Of a stretch of 64,000 nt of DNA, positions 1 through 7,785 are shown piece after piece; position 1 is the stretch's first letter; every line of letters starts with the position of its first letter. A program made the position numbers and the translations under genes. This stretch comes from Streptomyces sp. HSG2 (lineage in GTDB: Bacteria > Actinomycetota > Actinomycetes > Streptomycetales > Streptomycetaceae). The stretch is taken from assembly GCF_016598575.1 (NCBI RefSeq), contig NZ_CP066801.1, forward strand, positions 434,001-498,000, given 5' to 3'. The notes under the pieces were generated by a model. That model did no database searches, was not told the DNA's origin, and saw only the letters and a list, made by a program, of their open reading frames with translations.

Positions 1-436
1 CGGAGCAGTTCTGGGCGAGCCGGGACGGAGCCCTGCCCTCCCGGATCCACCGCTCGCGCGTCTCCCGGCCGAAGGGCAGGTCGCGCACGTTGCCCAACCG
101 CTCCTCGGTGAGCCCGGCCAGCCGCAGGATGCGTACCGCTGCGCTCAGGTGCCGCTCCTCCCCGGAGTGGCTGGCCGCGGCGAGCGACAGCAGCTCGCCC
201 TCCAGCGGGAGCCCGGCGCGCACCATGGCGACCGCCTGTACCGGCTTGAGCGCGGAGCGAGGGTAGAAGGCCGCGTCGACGTCGCCGAGCCCGAGACGCG
301 TCCGCCCGCCCGCGTCGAGGACGACGACGGAACCGTGGTGGACACCCTCGACGACGCCGCCGCGCACGAGCCGCGCGACGGGGACGTGACGGGGTTCGCG
401 TATGGGTGGCGCGTCCGCGCGCAGAACGGGGTCCAT
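1..436 (-). CDS. L-asparaginase II family protein (partial, C-terminus off window)
   Basis: The N-terminal 145 or so residues of an asparaginase of the bacterial asparaginase II family (Pfam Asparaginase_II), which hydrolyses L-asparagine to aspartate and ammonia. The visible part contains the family blocks LVRGGVVEGVHHGSVV, FYPRSALKPVQAVAMV and LAAASHSGEERH. The start is the ATG at 436-434. It overlaps the TGA of the upstream GntR regulator (TGATG), so the two are probably translationally coupled and the regulator likely controls this gene. The 3' part lies outside the window, so completeness cannot be judged. Confidence 0.85.
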   Translation of the reverse strand, partial: MDPVLRADAPPIREPRHVPVARLVRGGVVEGVHHGSVVVLDAGGRTRLGLGDVDAAFYPRSALKPVQAVAMVRAGLPLEGELLSLAAASHSGEERHLSAAVRILRLAGLTEERLGNVRDLPFGRETRERWIREGRAPSRLAQNCS

Positions 437-1194
437 CACTTGCCTCGGTTTCCTGGCGGCGGAGCGGAGGACGCGGCCTCGTCCGCGGTGGCGGTGGTGG
501 TCGGGCGCACGACGCGGGCCAGGGTCTGCTCGACCCGGTCCAGGTGGTGGTTCATGGCGTGCCGGGCGTCGCGGGGGGACCGGTCGGCCAGGGCGAACAG
601 GACGGCCCGGTGCTCCCGATCGGCCTGGGCTCTCCGCCCGTCCAGCCCGTCGAGGAAGGCGGACTGTCGGGCCAGGGCGTCACGGATCTCCTCGACGACC
701 CGACGGAAGACCGGGTTGCGGGCCGCCTCGGCGACCGTGAGGTGGAACCGGGTGTCCAGGGCGGCCCAGGTCACGGTGTCGTACTCCCGTTCCATGCGGT
801 CCAGCAGCCGGGACAGGCCGTCGAGTTGCTCTCCCGTGCGACGCTCGGCCGCGTAGCCGGCCACCGGGACCTCGACGTGGCGGCGGACCTCCATCAGATC
901 GCTCGCCGCGTAGTCGCCGAAGGTCGGGTCGGCGACGGCGTCGGCCACGACGTAGGTGCCGCTTCCGGTGCGGGACACTGTCAGCCCCAGCGTCTGCAGG
1001 GCCCGCAGTGCCTCCCGGAGCACCGGACGGGAGACCGCCAGACCGCGGCAGAGCTCCGCCTCGGAGGGCAGCCGGTCACCGACGCCGTACTCGCCTCGCT
1101 CGATGGAGCCGCGCAGATGGGCGAGCGCCGACTCCATGGCGCTCGCGCGACGCGGTGGTCCGGGGACACCCGACCGGCTGTCTGACAGGTTCAC
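436..1194 (-). CDS. GntR/FadR-family transcriptional regulator
   Basis: A 252-residue regulator. It has an N-terminal winged helix-turn-helix (about residues 20-90, with GDRLPSEAELCRGLAVSRPVLREALRAL, the classic GntR signature) and a C-terminal all-helical FCD ligand domain (about 100-235) typical of the FadR subfamily. Such proteins bind operators near their own operon and respond to small carboxylates or amino acids. Its TGA overlaps the ATG of the asparaginase gene, so an Asn/Asp-related effector is a reasonable inference but is not shown. The GTG at 1194 is the longest start. The ATG at 1137 is an alternative, and neither has a strong ribosome site. Confidence 0.85.
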   Translation of the reverse strand: MNLSDSRSGVPGPPRRASAMESALAHLRGSIERGEYGVGDRLPSEAELCRGLAVSRPVLREALRALQTLGLTVSRTGSGTYVVADAVADPTFGDYAASDLMEVRRHVEVPVAGYAAERRTGEQLDGLSRLLDRMEREYDTVTWAALDTRFHLTVAEAARNPVFRRVVEEIRDALARQSAFLDGLDGRRAQADREHRAVLFALADRSPRDARHAMNHHLDRVEQTLARVVRPTTTATADEAASSAPPPGNRGK

Positions 1195-1287
1195 GGAGCG
1201 ATGATCGGGCCCCTGAGAAGCGCTGTCAAGCCGCTCTCGCCCGCACCTCGGCGACTCGTTCCCTGCGCGTGCCGACGCCCGGGGCGG

Positions 1288-1662
1288 TCAGCCCCAGAGC
1301 GCACCGGCCAGACCCGCCCCGGCGAACGCCCCGCCGACACCCACGGTGACACTGGTCACGACGTTGGCGGCGGCGAGTCGACCGGCGCCGGTCTCGACCA
1401 GCCGGAGCGTTTCGTAGGAGAAGGTCGAGTAGGTGGTCAGAGCCCCGCACAGCCCGGTACCGAGCAGGAGGATCGGGCCCTGTCCCGCCGCGCCGGAGAG
1501 GGCGGCGCCGGCGAGCACGCCCATGGCGAGGCAGCCGACGGCGTTCACCACGAGGGTCCCCCAGGGGAAGGCCGAGTCGTGCCGGGCCTGGACGGCACGG
1601 TCCACCAGGTAGCGCAGCGGGGCGCCCACAGCGGCCCCGACGACGACCAGCAGCCAGCTCAC
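1288..1662 (-). CDS. fluC: Fluoride ion channel FluC/CrcB (downstream copy)
   Basis: A 124-residue, four-helix membrane protein of the FluC/CrcB family, which forms a dual-topology dimeric channel that exports fluoride. The signature [12 protein letters not shown], whose Phe/Thr residues line the pore, lies near residue 75, and [11 protein letters not shown] is the conserved TM2 Asn motif. The GTG at 1662 is chosen because it overlaps the TGA of the DUF190 gene (GTGA), the same coupling seen at the previous junction. A longer frame opens upstream but would invade the DUF190 gene by 45 bases. It is the last gene of a fluC-DUF190-fluC operon. Confidence 0.92.
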   Translation of the reverse strand: MSWLLVVVGAAVGAPLRYLVDRAVQARHDSAFPWGTLVVNAVGCLAMGVLAGAALSGAAGQGPILLLGTGLCGALTTYSTFSYETLRLVETGAGRLAAANVVTSVTVGVGGAFAGAGLAGALWG

Positions 1663-2009
1663 GACGTTCCCCCCGCACCGCACGTCCGGCGGACGACCTC
1701 GCACGCGTCCGGCACGATCGGACTGTCCTCCACCGGATCGTCCGGTCGCGGGAGGAAGGCCCGCACCCTCGCCTCGTCGTCGACCACGACGATCGCCACG
1801 GGGAGGTCCTCGCTCGGCGACAGCGGTCGATTCGTGCGGATCAGGGAGGAGGCGGCCAAGCCTTCCACCCCCCCGAACACGCTCGCGCCCGCGAGTCCGG
1901 CGGCCCTCGCCCTGTGGACGATCTCCGCGTGGACAGGCCGGTGGTGCCAGGTGTCCCGCTCGCGGACGACGACGGTGAGGCGGAGCGCCGGTTCGGTGCG
2001 CGGGGTCAC
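1659..2009 (-). CDS. DUF190 domain protein of the fluoride operon
   Basis: A 116-residue soluble protein of the DUF190 family (COG1993, PII-like ferredoxin fold). The body [27 protein letters not shown] and [15 protein letters not shown] fits the family. The GTG start overlaps the stop of the upstream fluC (GTGA at 2009-2006), and its own stop overlaps the GTG of the downstream fluC, so the three genes form one translationally coupled unit. DUF190 genes often neighbour crcB/fluC genes. A regulatory or sensing role for the channel is inferred and has not been shown, to my knowledge. Confidence 0.85.
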   Translation of the reverse strand: MTPRTEPALRLTVVVRERDTWHHRPVHAEIVHRARAAGLAGASVFGGVEGLAASSLIRTNRPLSPSEDLPVAIVVVDDEARVRAFLPRPDDPVEDSPIVPDACEVVRRTCGAGGTS

Positions 2010-2473
2010 GTCCGCCTCCCGCTCGGCCCGGTGACCCGGCGGGCCGCCCGACCGCCCGACCACACTCCCGCCAACGCCGCCGGCGGGGTCACCGCCAGCA
2101 GGGCGAGCGCGGTTCCGATCCGCCCGGAGTCCGCCAATCGCTGCACGTCCACGGCGTAGGCGGAGAAGGTGGTGAAGCCGCCGAGCACACCGGTGCCGAG
2201 GAACGGCCGCAGCAGTCGCGGGGAGAGGCCGCGTTCGGAGAGGGTAGCCATGAGCGCGCCGATCAGGGCGCACCCGATCACGTTGATCCAGAAGGCGGTC
2301 CAGGGAAAACGGTCGGGCGCCATGGGCCAGGCGACCTCGGCGGCGTGGCGCGCGGTCGCGCCGATCGCCCCGCCCGAGGCGACGGCGGCGAGGATCGGCC
2401 CCTGGTTCCCCACACGGGGACGTCGGAGCGAACGGGCGCCGGTGCGTGGGTCGCCCGCGTCTTCGGGGGTCAC
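2006..2473 (-). CDS. fluC: Fluoride ion channel FluC/CrcB (upstream copy)
   Basis: A 155-residue FluC homologue with the same four membrane helices as the downstream copy. It carries [15 protein letters not shown] (TM2 Asn) and [12 protein letters not shown] (pore motif), plus a charged N-terminal extension of about 25 residues. The GTG at 2473 is chosen because the frame upstream becomes arginine-rich, low-complexity translation. Gram-positive bacteria often carry two unlike FluC subunits that may pair as a heterodimer. The two copies here fit that, but homo- versus heterodimer cannot be told from sequence. The leader contains a possible -10 TAGGAT at 2628-2623. Confidence 0.88.
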   Translation of the reverse strand: MTPEDAGDPRTGARSLRRPRVGNQGPILAAVASGGAIGATARHAAEVAWPMAPDRFPWTAFWINVIGCALIGALMATLSERGLSPRLLRPFLGTGVLGGFTTFSAYAVDVQRLADSGRIGTALALLAVTPPAALAGVWSGGRAARRVTGPSGRRT

Positions 2474-2798
2474 TGCCGAGCCTCTCCCTCGCCTCCGTCG
2501 AAACCCGACGCGACGTGCCCGGCGGGCGTGACCGCGGACCGGGTGCGGCGACGACCTCGCGGGCCTGGCCGGCGTACGACGCGCCCCGGTGCCCCGCCAC
2601 CCCTCGCGGCAGGGTCCTGGGCATCCTAGCGCCGTGTCACACGACATCACGACGAGCCCGCGCACGACACCGGTCGCCGATCGGGCGCCCGGCCACGCCA
2701 CAAGGGCGCGCGGGGAAACGCGCCGGGCGCGCCCGGTCGGCGTGGGGGTCGGGGCGCGGGTCGGTCGGCACCCGGCCGGCGCCGACCGGGCGGTGGAT
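2474..2798. other. Intergenic leader of the fluoride operon
   Basis: There is no convincing gene here. On the minus strand a TAGGAT hexamer (2628-2623) could be a -10 box, leaving a leader of about 150 nt before the first fluC. I looked for the conserved pseudoknot elements of a fluoride riboswitch in that leader and could not recognise them. The rest is the 3' flank of the tandem peptide genes. Confidence 0.4.
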
Positions 2799-2999
2799 TC
2801 AGCCGACGGCGTTGACGACCGCGGCGGCGGCGAGAGTGCCGAGTCCGGTCACGAACGCGCCCGCTCCCACTGTGGCGACCACGGCGGAGACGACGGCGAA
2901 GGCCACCGGTTCGCTCGCGGCTTCTACGAACCCGGGGTGATCCTCGCGCAACCGCCCCAGGTCGGACGGCATCGCGGCATTGACGTTGGCCTCCAGCAT
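2799..2999 (-). CDS. Small HPGFV peptide, copy 2 (unknown function)
   Basis: A 66-residue peptide that I cannot assign to a named family. Residues 1-20 are polar, residues 21-25 are HPGFV, and residues 30-66 are a glycine/alanine/valine-rich hydrophobic stretch (VVATVGAGAFVTGLG) able to span a membrane and rich in small-xxx-small packing motifs. A clear ribosome site (AAGGG) lies 6 bases before the ATG. The upstream neighbour has exactly the same length with HPGFV at the same residues, so the pair arose by duplication. No modification, export or immunity gene is adjacent. A membrane-active or bacteriocin-like peptide is possible but unproven. Confidence 0.65.
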   Translation of the reverse strand: MLEANVNAAMPSDLGRLREDHPGFVEAASEPVAFAVVSAVVATVGAGAFVTGLGTLAAAAVVNAVG

Positions 3000-3057
3000 G
3001 GTTTTCCCTTCGCGTACTTCGTTGTCGACGCCCGTTCCGGGCGCGCTCGCGGGTGTC

Positions 3058-3258
3058 TCAGCCGAGGGCGGCGGCCAAGGTGAAGCCGCCCGCGACGCAT
3101 ACGCCCACGCCGACGACGCTGAGCGCGCCCGCGGTCACCAAGGACGACGGGGTGACGGTGGCGACCGGGGCGGGCTTGTCGTCGACGAAGCCCGGGTGCG
3201 TCTCGTCGAGTGGCCCCGTCAGCGCCTCGTGTACGAGGGCGGTTCGACTGCCAAGCAT
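3058..3258 (-). CDS. Small HPGFV peptide, copy 1 (unknown function)
   Basis: A 66-residue paralogue of the next gene, 58 bases upstream of it in the same direction. It starts ML..., has HPGFV at residues 21-25 (identical position) and ends in a hydrophobic Gly/Ala/Val segment (VVGVGVCVAGGF) with a single Cys. The ribosome site AGAAGGG precedes the ATG by 7 bases. Outside HPGFV and the C-terminal character the two peptides are strongly diverged, so the duplication is old and both copies are probably under selection. The function is unknown. The two-domain look (polar leader-like half, hydrophobic core half) resembles bacteriocin precursors, but there is no double-glycine leader. Confidence 0.65.
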   Translation of the reverse strand: MLGSRTALVHEALTGPLDETHPGFVDDKPAPVATVTPSSLVTAGALSVVGVGVCVAGGFTLAAALG

Positions 3259-3720
3259 GTGCGGACCCTTCTTCGAGTGGACCGGACCGTCGACCCGGAC
3301 GGCCTTGGACGACCTTCACGGGCTCTCGCGCGCCCCCGGGTTCCCCGCACCCGGTCGCGCGCCTGACGGACTGACGGTGGTATGCCAACGAATCTAGGGG
3401 GCCCGCGGGCGCCCGCACCTCCCCCGTTCATGCCGCGGACGGGTCGACACCGCCTCCCCCGTCCGGCCGACACGCGGCGAGGACTGCGGGTCGCGGGCAG
3501 CGCCGTCCGTCCGGGCACCGGGGTCGCACCGCCGCGATGTCGCATCGGCCGGTGGCGACGGCAAACCCCGCCGGACGGCCTGGTGGGGCCATCGCGCGAC
3601 GGAGCACTCCCCGACACGGAGCGGCGACGGAACGCCCCGAAGGCCGCTCGCGTCGGGAAGCGGCCTTCGGGGTGTGCGGCGAGCGGCCCGCGCGGGTCCC
3701 GGGCCCGCGCGGGCGGCGCG
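3259..3720. other. Intergenic region between peptide genes and the sseB-like gene
   Basis: No gene is supported here. The region holds the upstream sequence of the peptide pair and the terminator of the sseB-like gene. No clear promoter hexamers were seen. Confidence 0.5.
3635..3672 (-). terminator. Strong hairpin terminator after the sseB-like gene
   Basis: A perfect 14-bp inverted repeat, CCCCGAAGGCCGCT (3635-3648) and its complement at 3659-3672, with a 10-base loop. It lies 49 bases past the end of the minus-strand sseB-like gene. There is no U tract, which is usual for Streptomyces terminators. Confidence 0.75.
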
Positions 3721-4122
3721 TCAGGATCGCACCAGGAGAGTGCGGACCCCCTCCGAAGTCAGCGTGAGGCGGTGGTCGGAGCCGGCGTCGATGGACAGCG
3801 AGAGGTCACCCGCGGGCCACTGCGCGGCGAGCGCGCCCAGCGGGACCATGCGGTAGCGGGAGACGTACGGGAGCAGGCCCGCCATCTCCACCTCCGAGGT
3901 GAACACCGGTACGACCTGTCCGCCGCCCGTCTGTTCCAGCACCGGAAGGGCCAGGGTGGTGGCGTCCGCGGACTCCTCGGCTTCGGTGTCGTCGGGCACC
4001 GGCACCAGGACGTCACTGCCCGCCAGTGTGTCAAGCGCCGCGGCGTCCTCGGTGTTGTCGGCCAGGGTGTCCAGCGCCCGCTGGGCGGCCGTGGGGATGG
4101 GGTCGTTCGCAGGTGTGTCCAT
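3721..4122 (-). CDS. SseB family protein
   Basis: A 133-residue protein with an SseB N-terminal domain. The central block DVLVPVPDD, then ALPVLEQTGGGQVVPVFTSEVEM and SRYRMVPLGALAAQWP, matches actinobacterial SseB-family proteins, whose role is unclear and usually labelled enhanced serine sensitivity. The ATG at 4122 is preferred because MDTPANDPIP begins the conserved length. A GTG at 4176 would add 18 unrelated residues. It is divergent from gap, with about 310 bases between their starts. Confidence 0.75.
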   Translation of the reverse strand: MDTPANDPIPTAAQRALDTLADNTEDAAALDTLAGSDVLVPVPDDTEAEESADATTLALPVLEQTGGGQVVPVFTSEVEMAGLLPYVSRYRMVPLGALAAQWPAGDLSLSIDAGSDHRLTLTSEGVRTLLVRS

Positions 4123-4433
4123 GGCGGTGTCCCAGGTAGGAGCGTCGTTCCGGCCCACCCGGCCGAGGTCGGGCACGGGTGGTCTCGCGTCGCGTACCCC
4201 GGCACGCTCCCGGCAATCCTCCTCGCGGGACGGGCTCCCCGCCCTCCGGAGCGCGGGGAGCGCGCGGACGCCAGGGGGGCGGACGCCTTGGGCGTACGGA
4301 TGTCGACGCCCCGCGCACCCGCGGGTGTCGCGGTCGCCACAGCCCCCTCCCCGCCCGCAGAGGCCCTACCCGCAGAGGCCCCACCCGCATGTGGTTAACA
4401 TATGAGCGCCTCCTAGCTCGAAAGATGCGGACT

Positions 4434-5894
4434 GTGACTGTCAACGACGACTCGTTCACCGACTGGAAGAACCGCGAAGAGATCGCGGAATCGATGATCC
4501 CGATGATCGGGAAGCTGCACCGGGAGCGGGACGTCACCGTCCTGCTGCACAGCCGTTCCTTGGTGAACAAGTCGGTGGTCAGCATCCTCAAGACGCACAG
4601 GTTCGCCCGGCAGATCGCCGGCGCCGAACTGTCCGTCACGGACACCCTGCCCTTCCTCCGGGCGCTGACCGCCCTGGAACTCGGTCCGTCGCAGATCGAC
4701 CTCGGGATGCTCGCCGCCACCTACCGGGCGGACGACCGGGGACTGTCGGTGGAACGGTTCACCGCCGAGGCGGTGGCGGGCGCCATCGACCGCGACTCCG
4801 CCCGCCGGGAACGCCGTGAGCCGCGTGACGTGGTGCTCTACGGATTCGGTCGGATCGGCCGGCTGGTCGCCCGACTGCTGATCGAGAAGGCCGGGTCCGG
4901 GAACGGTCTGCGGTTGCGCGCCATCGTGGTGCGAGGCGGAGGCGGAAGGGCCGGCGAGGATCTCGTCAAACGGGCCTCGCTGCTGCGCCGCGACTCCATC
5001 CACGGCCAGTTCCACGGCACGATCACCGTCGACGAAACGGAGCGGACGATCATCGCCAACGGCAACGCCGTCAAGGTGATCCACGCCGACGACCCCGCCG
5101 AGGTCGACTACACCTCCTACGGGATCAAGAACGCCATCCTCATCGACAACACCGGCAAGTGGCGGGACCGCGAGGGACTCTCCCGGCACCTGCGTCCCGG
5201 GATCGACAAGGTGGTGCTGACCGCCCCCGGCAAGGGCGACGTCCCCAACATCGTGCACGGCGTCAACCACGACATGATCAAGCCGGACGAGTCGATCCTG
5301 TCCTGCGCGTCGTGCACCACCAACGCGATCGTGCCGCCGCTGAAGGCGATGGACGACGAGTTCGGCGTGGTCCGGGGGCACGTGGAGACCGTGCACTCCT
5401 TCACCAACGACCAGAACCTGCTGGACAACTACCACAAGGCCGACCGCCGCGGTCGCTCCGCCCCGCTCAACATGGTGATCACCGAGACCGGCGCCGCCTC
5501 CGCCGTCGCGAAGGCCCTGCCGGACCTCCAGGCGAAGATCACCGGCAGTTCCATCCGGGTGCCCGTGCCGGACGTGTCCATCGCCATCCTCAACCTGCAG
5601 TTGACCCGGGCCACCACCCGCGAGGAGGTCCTCGACCACCTCCGCGACGTGTCGCTCACCTCCCCGCTCAAGCGACAGATCGACTTCACCAACGCACCCG
5701 ACGCGGTCTCCAGCGACTTCATCGGATCGCGACACGCCTCGATCGTCGACGCCGGAGCGACGAAGGTCGAGGGTGACAACGCGATCCTGTACCTCTGGTA
5801 CGACAACGAGTTCGGCTACTCCTGCCAGGTCGTCCGGGTGGTCCAGCACGTGTCCGGGGTGGAGTACCCGACCTACCCCGGCCCGGCGGCCTGA
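4434..5894 (+). CDS. gap: Glyceraldehyde-3-phosphate dehydrogenase (long actinobacterial form)
   Basis: A 486-residue GapDH that interconverts glyceraldehyde-3-phosphate and 1,3-bisphosphoglycerate with NAD(P). An N-terminal extension of about 125 residues (HREEIAES-type region) precedes the NAD fold, which begins at DVVLYGFGRIGRLVARLL. The catalytic Cys is in SCASCTTNAIVPPL and the C-terminal NAD loop is WYDNEFGYS. The GTG start (MTVNDDSF) is chosen by comparison with the family. An ATG three codons upstream is possible. The last 42 bases are repeated at 9678-9719, which marks gap as the apparent integration site of the island that follows. Confidence 0.93.
   Translation: MTVNDDSFTDWKNREEIAESMIPMIGKLHRERDVTVLLHSRSLVNKSVVSILKTHRFARQIAGAELSVTDTLPFLRALTALELGPSQIDLGMLAATYRADDRGLSVERFTAEAVAGAIDRDSARRERREPRDVVLYGFGRIGRLVARLLIEKAGSGNGLRLRAIVVRGGGGRAGEDLVKRASLLRRDSIHGQFHGTITVDETERTIIANGNAVKVIHADDPAEVDYTSYGIKNAILIDNTGKWRDREGLSRHLRPGIDKVVLTAPGKGDVPNIVHGVNHDMIKPDESILSCASCTTNAIVPPLKAMDDEFGVVRGHVETVHSFTNDQNLLDNYHKADRRGRSAPLNMVITETGAASAVAKALPDLQAKITGSSIRVPVPDVSIAILNLQLTRATTREEVLDHLRDVSLTSPLKRQIDFTNAPDAVSSDFIGSRHASIVDAGATKVEGDNAILYLWYDNEFGYSCQVVRVVQHVSGVEYPTYPGPAA
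5853..5894 (+). repeat. Left copy of the 42-bp direct repeat (gap 3' end), putative attL
   Basis: The last 42 bases of gap including its TGA. The same sequence recurs at 9678-9719 in the same orientation with one mismatch (T versus C at position 22 of the repeat). The match stops abruptly on both sides. This is the pattern left when an element integrates at the 3' end of a gene and restores the gene's end. Confidence 0.8.
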
Positions 5895-5935
5895 CGAGAT
5901 CGCGCACCTCGGCTGCGCGGGTACGGCCGGAGCCG

Positions 5936-5952
5936 CCTCAGGGCCCCTGAGG
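5936..5952. repeat. 17-bp perfect palindrome just inside the island
   Basis: CCTCAGGGCCCCTGAGG: two 8-base arms around a central C, 42 bases after the gap stop. It could be a recombinase or regulator site of the former element, or a weak terminator for gap now that the island separates it from its own terminator at 9737-9765. Confidence 0.5.
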
Positions 5953-5993
5953 ATGGCTATTTACCTGCGCTGATGGGCATCGTCGACATAATC

Positions 5994-6063
5994 GAGAGGA
6001 GGGACGGGTCACCCGTCCCTCCTCTCACACCACCGGACATGCGGGCCACGCATCCGGCGGTTC
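5994..6063 (-). ncRNA. Group II intron 3' end (domain V-VI like structures)
   Basis: Read on the minus strand, 6063-6028 folds as a domain V-like hairpin (GAACCGCCGGATGCG paired with CGCATGTCCGGTGG). It is followed at once by a near-perfect 16-bp hairpin (6026-5994) in the place of domain VI. Both directly follow the stop of the intron-encoded reverse-transcriptase remnant, the canonical order in bacterial group II introns. The intron is defective because its protein is deleted and frameshifted. Confidence 0.6.
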
Positions 6064-6064
6064 A

Positions 6065-6549
6065 TCAAGCTGATCTCAACCGTTGCCAGGTCGGCTTGAG
6101 CATGCGCAGGCCAAGGTCTTCCCAGTGAGAGTTGGGCAGTGCCCGATGGAGGACGACCGATCCCGCGATCCGCCAGTAGCCCTTGCTACTGGCCGCCCAT
6201 TCCCGAGCAGCGCGCTCACCGCCCCCGAGCGCGGCACGAGCACCTGCGCGATGGCCTGCTGGATCAAGCGGTCCAGCACCCGCGGCACCCCCAGCATCCG
6301 CTCGCCGCCGCCAGGCTTCGGGATGATCACCTGACGGACCGGCGCCGGCCGGTAGATGCCCGCATCGAGTTCGGCCCTCACCTCAGGCCAGCGCACCGCG
6401 ACCCACGGTCTGAGTTCGGCCGTGGTCATACCGTCCACTCCGGGAGCACCCCGGTTCACCTCGACACGGTTGAGCGCCACGAGCAGGTTCTCCTTCGAGA
6501 GCATCAACTCCCAAAGCGAGCAACACTGTTCGCGGTGAACGTCCTCCAT
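6065..6549 (-). pseudogene. Group II intron reverse transcriptase/maturase, internally deleted
   Basis: The N-terminus (MEDVHREQ to DRLIQQAIAQVL, about 105 residues) matches RT motif region 0-2 of intron-encoded proteins, with NRGAPGVDG and VIIPKPGGGERMLGVPRV. It then jumps to the extreme C-terminus, seen in another frame as AAREWAASSKGYWRIAGS and LPNSHWEDLGL. Everything between, including the YADD catalytic motif, is missing, and the C-terminal part is out of frame with the N-terminal part. It is therefore inactive. It lies inside the gap island and is followed by the intron 3' RNA structures. Confidence 0.85.
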
Positions 6550-6672
6550 GGAGTGCGCCGACCGGCCACTACGCTCCGCCGAGGGCTCCGCCGGATGCAC
6601 CGGCTCCTCCCCCTGCGGCACAGCCGAAGCAGTGTTCCCGCGGTCCCTGTGACCGGCACGAGCAACCACCAC

Positions 6673-6854
6673 ATCATCCGTTCCGGGCCTGGACGGCCTA
6701 CCGATGGGATGCCCGCCCGGGCCGACGGCCCTGACCTACCCGCGCGAACTCTAAGCGACTTCGAGCAGCTGGTCCCAGGCGAGTCCGTCCGACGACTCGT
6801 TACCGAGAACACCTCGCTCAAGCACCGTGTGCGCCAGCTGACCCAAGGACCTCG
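6673..6854. other. Island spacer with unclear remnant
   Basis: No intact gene. On the plus strand near 6755-6845 a short frame reads DFEQLVPGESVRRLVTENTSLKHRVRQL, a coiled-coil-like segment reminiscent of transposase or recombinase N-termini. It is too short to assign and may be another relic. Confidence 0.3.
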
Positions 6855-7223
6855 GTGGTGTCATTCCTCGACGGCATCGGCTTCTCGACCATGACCACTC
6901 CCGCCCTCGTGGTCGCGGACGACAAGGACGACCCCGACTACTTCACCGACATGGGTCCCGACTGGCACGTCGACCCCTACACGCTCGCCCCCTCGCCCAA
7001 GACCCTGATCACCCTGTTCGATGCCGAACACCTCCTTGGCGGTGTCTCCGGCTACGACGCCGACGAGACGACCGACGAGAACCCCGCACGCGTCGCCGCC
7101 CTGGCCGAACTCACCGCGGCCTACCTCCGCACCCGGTTCAGCCCCGGCGACGACGCCTGGTCCACGGCGACCACCGCGCTGACCACCGGCTCCGACGCCG
7201 TGGGGCGGGCCGAGGGGAAGTAG
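6855..7223 (+). pseudogene. Alpha/beta hydrolase C-terminal fragment
   Basis: About 122 codons whose core TPALVVADDKDDPDYFTDMGPDWHVDPYTLAPSPKTL resembles the C-terminal third of actinobacterial alpha/beta hydrolases of the chlorophyllase/dienelactone hydrolase type, ending in a lid segment LAELTAAYLRTRF. The N-terminal part with the nucleophile elbow (GxSxG) is absent, and no ribosome site precedes any start. It is taken as a truncated gene stranded by rearrangement in the island. It could have been the target gene of the neighbouring HxlR regulator, but that is a guess. Confidence 0.6.
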
Positions 7224-7331
7224 GCCCATCCCGGCCGTCACCGAACCGGAAGAGGACGTGTGCTGCACGGCCGGCAGCATACGCCGCTGCGTGTGGCGGA
7301 AGTGCAGCTGGCGGGCGGCCGGGGCCGGGCC

Positions 7332-7709
7332 TCACGGAGGCCCGGCCCCCTCCTCCTGTGTGTCGAAGCCTTGGCGGGCGCGTTCGATGGCGGGCATGTT
7401 CTGTGCGGCCCAGGCCAGTAGTACGTCGACGGGGTGCCGGAGGGTCTTACCGAGGGGGGTGATCCGGTACCTGACTGCCACGGGGCGGGTGGAGACGACC
7501 TCACGCTCGATGACTCCGTTGCGTTCGAGCCGGCGGAGCGTTGCGGTCAGCGATTTCTGCGTGACCTGTGGGATGGCCCGGCGTAGTTCGTTGAAGCGGC
7601 AGGGGTGTTCGCAGAGCTCGTTGAGGACGCCGAGCGACCACTTGTCGAGGATCTGGTCGAGCAGTTCGCGGTGCGGAGGGTCGATGTGGAGTTCGCCGTC
7701 GGTAACCAT
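7332..7709 (-). CDS. HxlR-family winged-helix regulator
   Basis: A 125-residue single-domain regulator of the HxlR/MarR-like family. HRELLDQILDKWSLGVLNELCEHPCRFNELRRAIPQVTQKSLTATLRRLERNGVIEREV covers the full winged helix. These dimers often sense electrophiles or redox stress and repress a divergent gene. It is transcribed divergently from ridA with 76 bases between the starts, and the interval holds an inverted repeat (7747-7767) that is the likely operator. The family's usual sensing Cys would have to be the one in ELCEHPC, a suggestion only. It is one of the few intact genes in the island. Confidence 0.88.
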   Translation of the reverse strand: MVTDGELHIDPPHRELLDQILDKWSLGVLNELCEHPCRFNELRRAIPQVTQKSLTATLRRLERNGVIEREVVSTRPVAVRYRITPLGKTLRHPVDVLLAWAAQNMPAIERARQGFDTQEEGAGPP

Positions 7710-7746
7710 GGTGAAACCTGGTCTCGTTGAAGTGTCTTCCTACGAC

Positions 7747-7767
7747 TAGGTAGCTTACGGATACCTA
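7747..7767. promoter_or_regulatory. Putative HxlR operator between hxlR and ridA
   Basis: An inverted repeat with TAGGTA (7747-7752) and TACCTA (7762-7767) around 9 bases, in the only shared control region of the divergent pair. The second arm ends 18 bases before the ridA ATG and next to its ribosome site (GGAGGAG, 7772-7778), so a bound repressor would block ridA expression. HxlR-type operators have this size and symmetry. Confidence 0.6.
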
Positions 7768-7785
7768 CTTCGGAGGAGAGAGTCC

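Noticed and set aside
2474..2640. Fluoride riboswitch in the fluC leader
   Set aside because: The conserved pseudoknot elements could not be recognised by eye. A covariance search would decide.
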